From Allolobophora icterica (lineage: Eukaryota; Annelida; Clitellata; Crassiclitellata; Lumbricidae), in the NCBI GenBank assembly GCA_963556255.1, contig OY744611.1, forward strand, positions 37,310,806-37,374,805: a stretch of DNA of 64,000 nucleotides, given 5' to 3'. The notes below the pieces were generated by a model. The model made no database searches. It saw only the letters and a program-made list of their open reading frames with translations, and had not been told where the DNA came from. A program made the translations under genes and the position numbers. Of the stretch, positions 1-10,638 are shown piece by piece; the first letter of the stretch is position 1, and each line of letters starts with the position of its first letter.

Positions 1-1302
1 CAAGTGAAACAAAGGGCACTAGGGAGAGAAGCCGAAGTACGCAGCCTGTGGCGGACCGCATCCAGCTATGTCCAACGCCTGTCCGAAGTAGGCCTACACG
101 TTGGCCAAAATCGCGAACACCATCAGCGTCAAGCAGGGCATGCTGTACAGCGACGCGCTCCGGGCTGCTCGAGCGCAGCAGCATCAGAAGCAGCACCAGA
201 GGGCAAGTGAAATCGACACGCCCAAACCTGCTGCATCGACCAGCCAGGACGCCGGACAGGCTGAGTCTGCGAGAACGCGTCCTTCTGCTGACACCAACCG
301 CCAAAGGTCTCGGGCGAAACCAGGACCATCGAACGCACAGGCCCCTGATGCGACAACTCCAAGATCGACAACGGTAAGGCCCAGAAGAACGCTCTTGACG
401 CCCTCAGTCAAGCCTATAGCGTGTTCGTGAGGGCAATGGAGGTCATTGACAGCGCCATGATCTCGCCGACGAAGCTGGTGGAGATTATCGTAGGCGCTAT
501 CCATGTCGCCTTCAACCTCCCCCTCGACTCGGTCTGCAACGCGGTCACGACAGCCAACGCTGCCGCCATGGAAGCCTCTGGCGTCACGAGCGCCATGTCA
601 GCCACTGCAAACAAAAACCGCCATAACGGATCTCCAGATACTCCAGTGGAACGCGTTTAGTCTGAGGCCCCGCGTAGGGGAGCTCAGGCACCGGATCTCT
701 GAGATGCGGAAACCGCCGACGATCATCTGCATCCAGGAAACCTGGCTCAGGCCCACCATCGACCTTGAGATACCCGGGTACACCTGTGTTCGCCATGATC
801 GCATCACTGGAGAGAAAGGAGGAGTGGCAACGTTCGTGAAGACTGGCGTCGCCTACTCTACGACCAGCACCACCGTCCCGGAATCGATCACCATCTCGAT
901 CGACGGACTGCCGGAGAAGATCGAGATCGCGAACGTGTACCACCGACCGCCACAACCTGACAGTCCTTTGTTACCGGACAACTACTCGCGCTTCTTCCGA
1001 GAGAAGTCTGCTATCATCGTTGGTGACTTCAACGCCCGAAGTACTCTTTTCTGGTCCGATTCCATCCACGCACGCGGTTGCCAGCTGGAAGACGCCATGG
1101 AAGCCAACGGCTACGTCGCACTGAACACTGGAACACCGACCTTCGTCAGCAACTCCACCGGAACGGCCAGTCACCTGGACCTCGCGATGGCCTCGGCGCC
1201 TCTGGCGCGGAAGTGCACGGGGACGGTCCTTGATGACTCCATGGGAAGCGACCACTCGCCCATCCTCATCAGCATCGAAGAAGCAGTCCCTGTCGAGGAG
1301 TC
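1..1302 (+). mobile_element. LINE fragment: end of ORF1 and AP-endonuclease of ORF2
   Basis: The segment at 620-1293 encodes an apurinic-endonuclease domain with all expected motifs in order: LQWNA, CIQETW, NVYHRPP, GDFNAR, SHLDLAM and GSDHSPI. A Lys/Gln/Ser-rich frame at 100-430 and a second at 421-600 look like a frameshifted ORF1 end. The reverse transcriptase is missing: the element stops near 1302 and is followed by a TA tract. I/Jockey-like by endonuclease appearance; clade not certain. Confidence 0.85.
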
Positions 1303-1367
1303 CTGTATATATGTAGGAAGTTGTCTAGGGGCAAAGATAATGCGTCCCGGCTTTAAGATTTAACATG

Positions 1368-1368
<1 letters not shown>

Positions 1369-1450
<82 letters not shown>
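1369..1450. repeat. (TA)n microsatellite, target of the LTR element
   Basis: About 82 bp of pure TA. The LTR retrotransposon inserted at its right end, leaving TATA on both sides. Confidence 0.97.
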
Positions 1451-1454
<4 letters not shown>

Positions 1455-1852
1455 GCGGCGGTTGAAGTGACCACTACTAGATGTAGATCGAGAGAGAGAG
1501 AACACGTTGTCGTTGACGATGTTTATTCATACGAATGTTATAGAGTATACACGCTAGGACCCCGTGTCCCGGTTGACAAACGGGACAGAGGTCCGGCCTA
1601 AGCCGTGTGACGAACGCGCTGGATCCCGATCTCTCTCTGCTCTCTCTGCCTCAAGGGCTACCATTTATATAGCCCTATCTAAACCTTCCTACACGGCATA
1701 CCTTTACCTGGCGCCAGTCAGTCTGTCTGCACGTGCATCTGCCAGCTCCCCACGCTCAGACTGTAGGCGTACATTCCTCTGAAGACTGGCCACCGAAGTT
1801 AATTATAATGACCAGTCCAGACGGATGCATCTTAAATGCCTACCCCCCTACA
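1451..1852 (-). repeat. 3' LTR (in element orientation)
   Basis: Copy of the 402-bp LTR, bounded by TGTAG/CTACA and adjacent to the TA tract. Confidence 0.95.
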
Positions 1853-3476
1853 TACGACCACTCTTTGAAAAACGTTTGTCCTCAAACGTAAGATGCATGC
1901 ATGAAATAAAAGTTTAAACAATATTTAACAGATACCTAAATGCAATAGCGGCGAATAAATGAAATGGTATAAAGTCATCAAAAAGAATCAGCAGCATAAG
2001 GCAGTTCATCACTTGTCCGAATACTAGTCGTCAAAATCGGTTACATCGTACTAAATCACTGCAATTCAAACATACGTATACATCGATCATTAAGAAATAT
2101 CTGCTGCACATGGTGTTCACTGTTCAGTGCGCGTTCATATCTATTAACCACGTTCAGAGCAGACTAAGTATTGGGTCATGACAGTATGCAATGAGATTCC
2201 GTAAAAGCGCTACAAAACATCGTCGTACTTTTGCGAGTCATTAGCGTATTCCGCGTTTAATCTGTGTAGCGGGCTAAATCTGAATCCGACAAAAGGTACG
2301 TATTCCCTCGAACGCATTTTCAGTAATGCCTGTGTTCCTGTATAAGGGAGTATCACGTGCTTTTAAGACAGAAAGGCATATCATGCCATCATGAGACCAT
2401 GTGGACTATCTACTCTGTAACTGGTTATAGTGGTCGGCGCGCAGCAACTCAATTAGCTTAATTAGCTGACTTTTGGCTAAGTAACGTCTTTCGAGGAAAT
2501 CATGTATACAAATAGCTGACTGCATGCCTGGTAGGCTATAACTCTGTTTCATGAAAGCCAGATGCAGAGGCACCGGTAAAACTCGGCCACAGTACTGATG
2601 CGCTTAATTAGAGCGGTAGCAACGCAAATTAGGCACATGAGAGGAAAACGTCTAAATATTAAGATCCTTAGAAGCTTAAAATCATAGCTAATCAAATCCA
2701 TTGAAAATACAGAACTGCTAGAATGCTACGACTACAATAAATACAAAGAGTTATCATCGGTCATAGATAATAATAAATTGTGCTAATAAACCCATTAATC
2801 ATAAATATCAAAATTATTAGTTACGCCAAATCATATATAAATTAGACAATCAACTTCGAAATGAAGAAAACGTTGCTTTTCCAGTCCATGGATAAACCTT
2901 CAGCAATTAGACAGTTTCTCATGAAGACAGCGGAATCGATGGATGGCGGTCAGTTACAGGCAAACTGTAAGAGAATGATTATAGGATGAAGCACTGAGAC
3001 GACGAGGAAACGATGAGGAAACGATGGAAGTTGATGGCGATGGAGCCGACCCACTACACGTCTAACCAGATAAGTGATCGTTAAGAAGAATGTTACCATG
3101 AGGTGTAGCGGTGACGGCAGCGGAGAAACGTGAAGTCGTGATCGAAACTTCGTGAGCGAACGGTGAGGCGCACCTGTCGGAGTTGATGTGAGGCGCAATG
3201 GCGTAGGCTCGCGGAATTGGCATCGAAAGGGTCCGGTAGGTAGCAGGAAGTCGTGGCATCCGTTGACTCGACGGCATTCTTGTCCACGGTGATGATGTGC
3301 GATGTTTGGCTTGGCTTGACGTTGTTGTCGGCGTTGTTGTTAACGGCGTCACTGGCAGACGATGGCGAGATTGCGTCAGCCAACAGTTCAGGAACTGGCC
3401 GTTGAGTCGTTGAAGATGGACCAGCGTTGGGAACTTGGGTACGAAAAGGATTCGAAACCGTGGCTTCTCCACCAGA

Positions 3477-3878
3477 TGTAGCGGCGGTTGAAGTGACCAC
3501 TACTAGATGTAGATCGAGAGAGAGAGAACACGTTGTCGTTGACGATGTTTATTCATACGAATGTTATAGAGTATACACGCTAGGACCCCGTGTCCCGGTT
3601 GACAAACGGGACAGAGGTCCGGCCTAAGCCGTGTGACGAACGCGCTGGATCCCGATCTCTCTCTGCTCTCTCTGCCTCAAGGGCTACCATTTATATAGCC
3701 CTATCTAAACCTTCCTACACGGCATACCTTTACCTGGCGCCAGTCAGTCTGTCTGCACGTGCATCTGCCAGCTCCCCACGCTCAGACTGTAGGCGTACAT
3801 TCCTCTGAAGACTGGCCACCGAAGTTAATTATAATGACCAGTCCAGACGGATGCATCTTAAATGCCTACCCCCCTACA
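3477..3878 (-). repeat. 5' LTR (in element orientation)
   Basis: Apparently identical partner of 1451-1852. On the minus strand it carries the promoter-like TATATAAA and is followed by the primer-binding-site candidate at about 3458-3474. Confidence 0.95.
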
Positions 3879-4539
3879 TATATGTTCGTGACAGACAGTG
3901 CTACATCGAGGCACAACTAGAAGACCCATATCCGAAGATCTCCGACTGCAGGGAGGGTTGTACGGAGATCAAAGTGGCTGAAAGTAGGTATAGGAGTGCT
4001 CATTTTAAGGGTTTTATAGGTGAAACAGGCCAGACTAAATCTTATTCCGAATTCAACAGGAAGCCAAATATGATAAACTCAGACAGAGCAGGGTTAAGGA
4101 GTTTGTACGCCTGACTTCACGATATGAGATACCTGCAAACACAGCCTGGCAAAGCCTATATATAGGCGAGAGAAGACACAAGAGCAGGGTATGGTCTGCG
4201 ACATGTCTTTGGTAAGAGCAGATCTTATGTGAAGTATTGCCCTGATATGATAATAACCATAACCATAGGTTTTTATTGTTTCTGACAGCAACAGAAAAAA
4301 AATCGTTATATTTACAAACATTTGAATAAACACAGCGAAACAATGGGAGTATGAAGACAAGATTTGCAAACGTTTGTTATGTGGGTCGAAATGTTAGATT
4401 AATATCCAGAGTCACCTTGATCGTTTTGGCAGTCTTTGATAGCGGAAAAAGAGCAGTGCCAGCAAGGTTAACGCTGGAATGAGAAGGGAAAGAGCACAGT
4501 TGTTGGCGTAAGCCAAATATGATAAACTCAGACTAATCT

Positions 4540-4720
4540 GGGTTTATAGCAAGACAGTTAAAGCAGAATCATGCATGCACTGAAGAGAAGCAGACTCTTC
4601 AAGTTTTACCTGGCCAGACTGATCTGTAGGTGACAGAGCAATGTAAAGCTGAGTATCATCCACATACTGCTGTAACTGGACTCCAAAGTAATAAATAGTG
4701 AAATGAGAATTCAGCTTAAA
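4540..4720 (-). mobile_element. LINE reverse-transcriptase fragment (YVDD box)
   Basis: The minus strand reads QQYVDDTQLYIALSPTDQSG, the catalytic YxDD region of CR1/L2-type reverse transcriptase. Short fragment without flanking domains. Confidence 0.78.
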
Positions 4721-4821
4721 GGAATAAACAAATTAGAAACACTGTGGGGGGGAGGGTGATGCGACAAATGATTTAAAAGTATGGCCAAATCTGGAGGAGA
4801 ATGTATCTTCATCAGTAGCTG

Positions 4822-4967
4822 CAGTGGTTAAAGTGGTTTGGGTGAGCAGAGGGAACGCCAAAGAAGAGTTTAATTGGAACGCATGCGTGAGCAGTGGGAA
4901 TGCAAGCAACGAACTTCGAGAGCAGTGGGAACGCCGTTCCACCGTTCCCACTCCACTTTAACCCCTG
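4822..4967. mobile_element. hAT-type MITE next to exon 30 donor
   Basis: 146-bp element with inverted ends CAGTGGTTAAAGTGG and CAGGGGTTAAAGTGG (reverse complement). It is flanked by AGTAGCTG (4814-4821) and CGTAGCTG (4968-4975), an 8-bp target duplication with one mismatch. It begins 13 nt inside the intron after exon 30. Confidence 0.82.
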
Positions 4968-4980
4968 CGTAGCTGTATAC

Positions 4981-5193
4981 CTGCAAAAGCACACATCCAG
5001 TTCCTGAAACATCATACTTTAGCGCCGAAGGCAATGTTTGTCCCTCTTGCTTCTGCAGCAAAAGACGATTATTGTTCGTGACAGACACATTGTAATTCCA
5101 AGCAGTGCCAGTTAGCATCACTCGCACATCAAGGTCGTCTCTGTGTGTCAGAGCAGCAAACTCTGCAAGCGCTTGCAACGCCAGTACAGTGTC
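4981..5193 (-). CDS. A2M: A2M exon 30: DTVLALQALAEFAAL, last exon in view
   Basis: 213 bp encoding DTVLALQALAEFAALT, NNNRLLLQ and GTGCVLLQ, matching DTVxALxALxxxA...NxLLLQ...GxGCxxLQ of the thioester-CUB region. Acceptor TTTGTTGCAG, donor GCAG|GTATAC. A MITE starts 13 nt beyond the donor. The next exon (receptor-binding domain) is not found between here and position 1. Confidence 0.95.
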
Positions 5194-5636
5194 CTGCAAC
5201 AAAACACAGTCCGGTATATTGACAATGTCATAATGCTCAGCTCAAATGTACTTTATGTAATCATGCATTTATTACACACTGTCTGCTCAAAGACCAATGG
5301 GCAGGATTTCAGCACCCCTGTGGAGCATGGAAGCTTTGGTTTTCCATAAACATATGCATACTACAATTCAGACATTACCATAAATTAAAAATGTGTTCTT
5401 ATTCTGCTAAAGTAGAAGGCAACAATTCAGGTGTAATAACAACATGCTAAATTGTAGTAATTAAGCATTCACTTTACCTTACCTTATAATTCTCAGCTAG
5501 ACAAATGATAGAGAGTAATGCCATATAGGAAATTGTAAGCTCAATGCACCTTTTACAAGCTGTGTTGTAAAACATATGCATAAAGCCTGTCGTATTTGAG
5601 TTATCTCTCCAGGTAACTGCTTTTCCAAAGACTGAC

Positions 5637-5821
5637 CTGTGTAGACGAAAACCCACCACGACCATTTCTCTGAGTGGACAACCAGCGTACAATGGAAGTG
5701 GCTTCACTGATTACTTGTCCCTTGGCATTATGCAACATAGCGAGCAGAACATAGGAAGTCATTTCTGTGGCTGCAGGAGATGCTGAAGAATCATTCGGCA
5801 TATTCCAGTGCTTCATTCCAT
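5637..5821 (-). CDS. A2M: A2M exon 29: TEMTSYVLLA ... GGFSSTQ
   Basis: 185 bp encoding TEMTSYVLLAML, ATSIVRWLSTQRNGRGGFSS and TQ. These are closely conserved in A2M (EMTxYxLLxxL; IVxWLxxQxNxxGGFxSTQDTV). Acceptor TTATTGTCAG, donor CACAG|GTCAGT. Confidence 0.96.
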
Positions 5822-5894
5822 CTGACAATAATTTTCATTAACCTTGATTAAAAACTTATGCAGCAGCCTAAGTGCACCATAACAACATACCTGA

Positions 5895-6121
5895 CCTCTT
5901 AGTTCCTCGTGTCACGACTACTATGGCTCAATCCGCGTCCTTTGCCTGAATAGGTCCCTCGCTTTGCAACCGACTTCTTCCTCCTGTCCGCAACACCATT
6001 TTGTCTGACAGCGTTGCTTCTTTTTCTCACCTTAAATCCTGCTTTTCTCTCGGGGTCTCGTGCACTGGGAGCGCCTCTGAATGGTTTATACGCGAGAGGC
6101 GCTTTATATATGCCCATATAC
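5895..6121 (+). mobile_element. L2-like LINE 3' end
   Basis: The plus strand encodes a degraded reverse-transcriptase C-terminus (TTTMAQSASFA, IGPSL, SVASFSHLKSCF) of the same family as 58.7-59.6 kb, followed by the 3' stem-loop GCGCCTCTGA...GAGAGGCGC. The tail TATATATGCCCATATAC is interrupted by a MITE and resumes at 6409 with ATACAATACAAT. Confidence 0.85.
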
Positions 6122-6408
6122 TAGAGCTGTACCGATAAGGCTTTTTGCCGATTATTCCGATACCGCGTATAGCCGATTATTGTAACAGCCGATACCGCGT
6201 ATGAAGCCGATTATTATATTATCGCCCAAAAACGACGCATACGACGTTATACAAGGGCTATTAGGAGTTTTCAGTCCTGTGTATAGTAGGTCCTTGGTTG
6301 CTACGGTGTCTGCTAAGTAGTGCAATGCTAAATATAAATATAAATTATGCCGATTCCTCTAATAATCGGCCCGATTACGAATGCTTCCGATACATCGGTA
6401 CAGCTCTA
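6122..6408. mobile_element. hAT-type MITE with CCGATTATT repeats
   Basis: 287 bp, inverted ends TAGAGCTGTACCGAT / ATCGGTACAGCTCTA, flanked by CCATATAC and TCATATAC (7 of 8 identical). Subterminal CCGATTATT and GATACCGCGTAT words are repeated. Inserted into the LINE tail. Confidence 0.85.
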
Positions 6409-6604
6409 TCATATACAATACAATATCACGGATTCCTAAACAAAACTATAATATTTCAACCCCCAAATTATTCAATTCCAAAAATTTGAACTGAATTTCC
6501 AAGCAAAATACAATATGTAACATGCATGTATGTCTACAGAGGTGTAACTTTGGTCTAGAAAGTGGGAGTAACAATTTTTACAGCCTAATACACTGATATT
6601 ACTT

Positions 6605-6605
<1 letters not shown>

Positions 6606-6698
<93 letters not shown>

Positions 6699-6725
6699 CC
6701 ACCACCACCATCATCATCACCATCA
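6606..6725. repeat. (ATC)n microsatellite
   Basis: About 95 bp of pure ATC followed by imperfect CACCAC/CATCAC. Confidence 0.97.
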
Positions 6726-6865
6726 TAATCATTACTACTTGGGTGAAACATTAATAAGAATGATGATGATCATGATTTTGATGATATTAATGGTGCGCAA
6801 TTATCTAGTGTCAGACAGAGGTCATGAATTCAAATTAAGGATCAGAAAGATAGTTCGTGGATTTT

Positions 6866-7060
6866 TGTGGGCACGGTAGCCGATTGGTTAGAGCGCTAGG
6901 CTTGCAATGCAGAATACGAATACAAGCCTTCCCGAGATTGTTACTGTGTAGGACCCTTTAGCAAGTTCTTCTCATACAATTGCTCAACATCATTGTTTGG
7001 TGTTTAGTCATTAGATAGTAGCGCTTCATAAATGCATAAATAATAATGATAAAAATACAC
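6866..7060 (+). mobile_element. Degraded tRNA-derived SINE
   Basis: Begins with GGTAGCCGATTGGTTAGAGCG, a tRNA A-box-like head. It has a middle similar to the SINE at 45 kb (GCAAGTTCTTCTCATACAATTGCTC) and ends in GCGCTTCATAAATGCATAAATAATAAT, the L2-like tail type. Confidence 0.7.
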
Positions 7061-7640
7061 TCTACAATACTAATATCAATAATGATCAGTAATTCTATTT
7101 TTAATCTTGAGGTTTCAATGGTACCTAGGTAAAATACTAAAATTCATGCCCTGTGGAGATATATTATGCTACATGAACGAGACCAGCCCTAATGATCGCT
7201 AACTATATGGTTCCTTCAGATTAGATCACATTTGCATACATTTATATACTGGCCATTCCAGGACACTCTTAAATGACTAGACCATAAATCTTAAAATGCT
7301 CTTCAAAAGATTTTGTAACCATACAGAAAGTCTGAAGTTATAATAAAGCATCTAAATACTAATGTTTCAGAAAGTCTTCACTGGTGACACCTACCTGACA
7401 CCACAAACCAATCATCTAACTATATATCAAAATAATCTCATACATTTATATCATGAAAACTGGGTGCATTCATGCCTGCGCTGTTAATGCTTTGAACAAG
7501 AAACAAGTGCCACTCAAAATATCCAAGGTGAAAACATGGAGTGCTTGAAAATCGCTGCATTTACGATCACAAACACAAGCGCTTCATACAAAGCCAATTT
7601 GTAAACTAAAGAAAACAATTAAAAATCAGCCAAATCTTAC
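7061..7640. other. Intron, nothing recognised
   Basis: AT-rich sequence between A2M exons 28 and 29 with no coding or repeat signal that I can name. Confidence 0.6.
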
Positions 7641-7806
7641 CAGATTCTATGGCTTTTCCTGTCAAGGAATCCATAATTTCAGTTCGTTTGGTTTCATTGC
7701 GGTTCCACATCGTGTAAGCATATGCCATGAGAGACCGAGTGTATGTATCCCATACCGGCACTTGATGTATTTCCAAGCACTTAACTGCTCGCAAAATAAC
7801 GCGTTC
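7641..7806 (-). CDS. A2M: A2M exon 28: thioester-domain helices
   Basis: 166 bp encoding WDTYTRSLMAYAYTMWNR and a charged helix ending AIES, matching the family's YxxALxAYAxxLAxxxxxxxxLxxLxxxA. Acceptor TTGAAACAG, donor TCTG|GTAAGA. Confidence 0.93.
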
Positions 7807-8358
7807 CTGTTTCAAGAAAAAGACACCAAATAAATATGATATTTATTTACAGGAATAATAAAATGATAATTTCATGAAATGTAATTGCAAGTTAAACAGA
7901 CCATCTATTTAGGGCTTTCAAAGGTGTTCTGCAGGTGGCTGTTAATCACTAAGAAAAGCGATGTATAGGCTATTTGATATACAAATTGGACATGGAAAAC
8001 TGGAAAAGAGCAAAATAGAAGCAACCAACTATTATACATTAATCTGATACGGAATTAAACATCAATCGCGGATAGGTTTTTATTACCATCTTATGAGCAT
8101 GTCTAGTTAAGGTTTTTATCACCATCTTATGAGCACGTCTAATTTTAATTTTTCAGTTGTGGAAGATATTGAAGGTTTGCAGCAAACAGGAAAAGTTTCA
8201 GATAATTCTAACATCACATAGTTTATTTAATAAGTTAAGAGAAGGCACTACGGTATATAATAATTAATTCTGAAAATAAAGATATGTTAACTGATCCAAC
8301 AAAATAGCGATAAAAAGTGACAGAGAAAATAATGTGACTGGATAAGCAATGAAATTAC

Positions 8359-8475
8359 CTGAGGCTTTAGTCCTGCTTCCAAAAGAGCAATCAAAACGTA
8401 TGCCGTGAGAGCAGCAAAATTGTCATCGTTTCCAGCCATTCCACCCTTCATTTCTTTATGCAGAACTCGACCAAC
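8359..8475 (-). CDS. A2M: A2M exon 27: VLHKEMKGG
   Basis: 117 bp encoding VGRVLHKEMKGG and LTAYVLIALLEAGLKPQ. The His two residues before Glu corresponds in alignment to the catalytic His of C3 and to His in CD109, where human A2M has Asn. Acceptor TCTGAAACAG, donor CTCAG|GTAATT. Confidence 0.95.
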
Positions 8476-9049
8476 CTGTTTCAGAATAGTTAACACTTTC
8501 ATGTTTACAGATAGACTTCTGCAGCACAAGCTCTATGAACATACGCTGTGCACTTAAGATATTAGTCATTATTTGTAAAAAGGCCTGAGAAAGGTGAATT
8601 TCATGATTGCATGACTGTCAACCCTATGGATAGTTTTCAAAACTAAGACAAATGTAGAAAGAAAATTGACCAGCTGAGACAAAAACAAGCCATTAAGTCA
8701 GTGGTATATGGTTCTTGGTATAATCAGTATGAATGAATGAATGGAGGAAACGAACGAACGGTTAAGCAATATGAACTGTCTGACGCAAATGCTAGAAGCA
8801 TATTCTCGAAAGTAGGTTGACGGGGTTAGCCACTAATATAATTCATCGTGCACACCCAGGTTATGAGTGATGAGTTCTGTTCACCATTCAGTGAATCCCG
8901 ATCTGGTGTTTCTCTATCGATCTTATATCATGCCCAGAATGCGACCACCCATAAGTACTGTATATTGGCTCGGCTCAGTCGAAGCCAATTTAACAACATC
9001 CATTCCTGTACATCAGTCAGACACAGGTCATGAGGAGTAACCATTTGTG

Positions 9050-9640
9050 CAGTTGTGCTGTGTCTCTTTTCATTCATTCATATCGACTCAGTTTGAATAC
9101 TGTAACTCCATCCTAACAATACTGCCAAATGTCAGAATACATCAGCTCCTGTTCGCCCTCAACTGTACTGCCCAAGTAGTTACCAATCAGCCAAAGACAC
9201 TCACATATCTGAGAAATACTCTGCTAGCTCACCATGGAGGAATGGATTCGATTCCAGAACTTCCTACCTGGTTGATCTGCAATAATTTTCACTGTGCCAG
9301 CAAACATCAAAGAGCTTTGGGTTCCAGTAATGAGTCGGTCTGGTTGTTGATGACAGGGCTCTGCTGCATGCAGAGATTTAGAAGACCCTCTCATCCTCAT
9401 AGTGAAGCAAGCTCATCACTTTTCCTCTTACATCAAACTTTCCTCTTGGAACGATCTCCATTTTTACTACATGTACTGTTTCAACATTAGGTTCAACGCA
9501 CCTTTTATGTTGACCTTACACTGCACTTTTCAAATTAGTCAGACAGCCATACAAGCAGAGCTTTTGAGAGATGCTCGAAAGGCACTACATAAACGTTTCT
9601 TGGATTACATAATGCACAATATGTGTTATTTATTAGTGTT
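9050..9640 (+). mobile_element. Highly degraded LINE reverse-transcriptase C-terminus
   Basis: Plus-strand remnants such as STQFEYCNSILTILPNVRI and LNCTAQVVTNQPK resemble the SRxDYCNSLL...LQxVLNxAARxV region of L2/CR1 LINEs, with several frame breaks, ending near SSWNDL. Confidence 0.65.
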
Positions 9641-9689
9641 ATTGTTGTTGTGTTATTTCAACTATTGTTAACAAAGTAACTTTTATTTT

Positions 9690-9783
9690 TATTATTATTG
9701 TTACTACTACTATTATTATTATTATTATTATTATTACTATTATTATTATTATTAATATTAATTATTATTATTATTATTATTAT
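9690..9783. repeat. (ATT)n microsatellite
   Basis: About 90 bp of imperfect ATT repeats. Confidence 0.95.
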
Positions 9784-10080
9784 GTTGTTGTTTTATTACA
9801 TTAAATGCTTCAGTGTAATACAAATTCTGATAATAATACAATCGGTCACATAATCCACAAATTAGCTCACCCCTATAAAACCGAATTCATAACAAGACCT
9901 TGTTATACTGAGGTCTTTAAAATGAGTTACATAGACAGAGTTATAATGAATTTCTGTTGTCTCATGCAATCCTCATTGGCTTATAATGATTTGTACACAT
10001 GTGGAGCTCAGACATGTGTACTACTTGCCTGAGGAAACCATCTACGAACAAAGCACAAAAAATTAACCCAAACAACTTGC

Positions 10081-10289
10081 CTGAGGAAAGCATCCATTTT
10101 GCATCTGTATTGATGTGATCCATTTAATGCTTTTCTGGAGGTCCCCCTGGTCAATGTAAATGAAAGGCCGAGCCTCAGCAAATGACTTAACAACGAAAGC
10201 TGTCAACCAAATGCTGCCCTCACCATCAGATTCACCAAATGCACTGTACGACCCGTCCTTATGACGATATGTCAACTCACGCTGATAGC
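10081..10289 (-). CDS. A2M: A2M exon 26: GYQRELTYRHKDGSYSAFG, GC donor
   Basis: 209 bp of thioester-domain helices: GYQRELTYRHKDGSYSAFG, IWLTAFVVKSFAEARPFIYI, NGCFPQ. Acceptor GATGTAG. The donor CTCAG|GCAAGT is GC-type; joining here restores NGCFPQVGRVLHKEMKGG. A second near-copy of this donor and its 5' flank lies at 10023-10045. Confidence 0.96.
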
Positions 10290-10461
10290 CTACATCATGC
10301 AAAGAAAAAAATCAGTATGTAAAAGGGTAAGTAATATATGGATGTAAATATTTCACAGCCACACAAGAATGCTGAATCAAAGAATGAAAATTTCTGAATG
10401 GCATTCAACAAAAAACATTGATGCAGAAATTTTCAAATTGTAAAAGACTTCAGTTGCTGAC

Positions 10462-10638
10462 CTGTTTGAAGAAATTCAATAGCTTTAGCTCTAATGTTTT
10501 CAGTCAAGCTATTCGTTTTCTGTAGATACTGCATGACGAAAATGTTGGGTGAAAACTTGAGCATATTCTGTTCTCCACAGCCAGTTGGAAGTTCAAGCAG
10601 CGACTCCAAGCCTGTTAGAGTTGGCCCCATAACATCAC
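10462..10638 (-). CDS. A2M: A2M exon 25: thioester motif GCGEQNM
   Basis: 177 bp encoding DVMGPTL, then LPTGCGEQNMLKFSPNIFV. The Cys and Gln of GCGEQ (codons at 10568-10582) form the internal thioester, and both are intact. Acceptor TCTCTGCTCAG, donor ACAG|GTCAGC. This is the most diagnostic exon of the gene. Confidence 0.98.

Larger units (their letters stand above)
1451..3878 (-). mobile_element. Non-autonomous LTR retrotransposon, minus orientation
   Basis: Two 402-bp direct repeats (1451-1852 and 3477-3878) that appear identical by eye flank a 1,624-bp interior. Read on the minus strand, each LTR starts TGTAG and ends CTACA, has TATATAAA (+ strand 1664-1671 and 3690-3697) and a downstream AATAAA (1522-1527 and 3548-3553). 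Next to the 5' LTR is TGGTGGAGAAGCC at offset 2, a primer-binding-site candidate, and AAAGAGTGG lies close to the 3' LTR. A 4-bp TATA is found at both ends. No gag or pol domain is recognisable; overlapping minus-strand frames at 3062-3472 and 3093-3500 are Ser/Thr/Pro-rich. Apparently identical LTRs imply recent insertion. Confidence 0.93.

Noticed and set aside
53..377. Overlapping Arg-rich frames at the left edge as a host gene
   Set aside because: They overlap each other and lead directly into a LINE endonuclease, so they are best read as a frameshifted LINE ORF1.
3062..3500. Host genes on the minus strand inside the LTR element
   Set aside because: The frames lie between the LTRs, overlap each other, and show no gag, pol or host domain.
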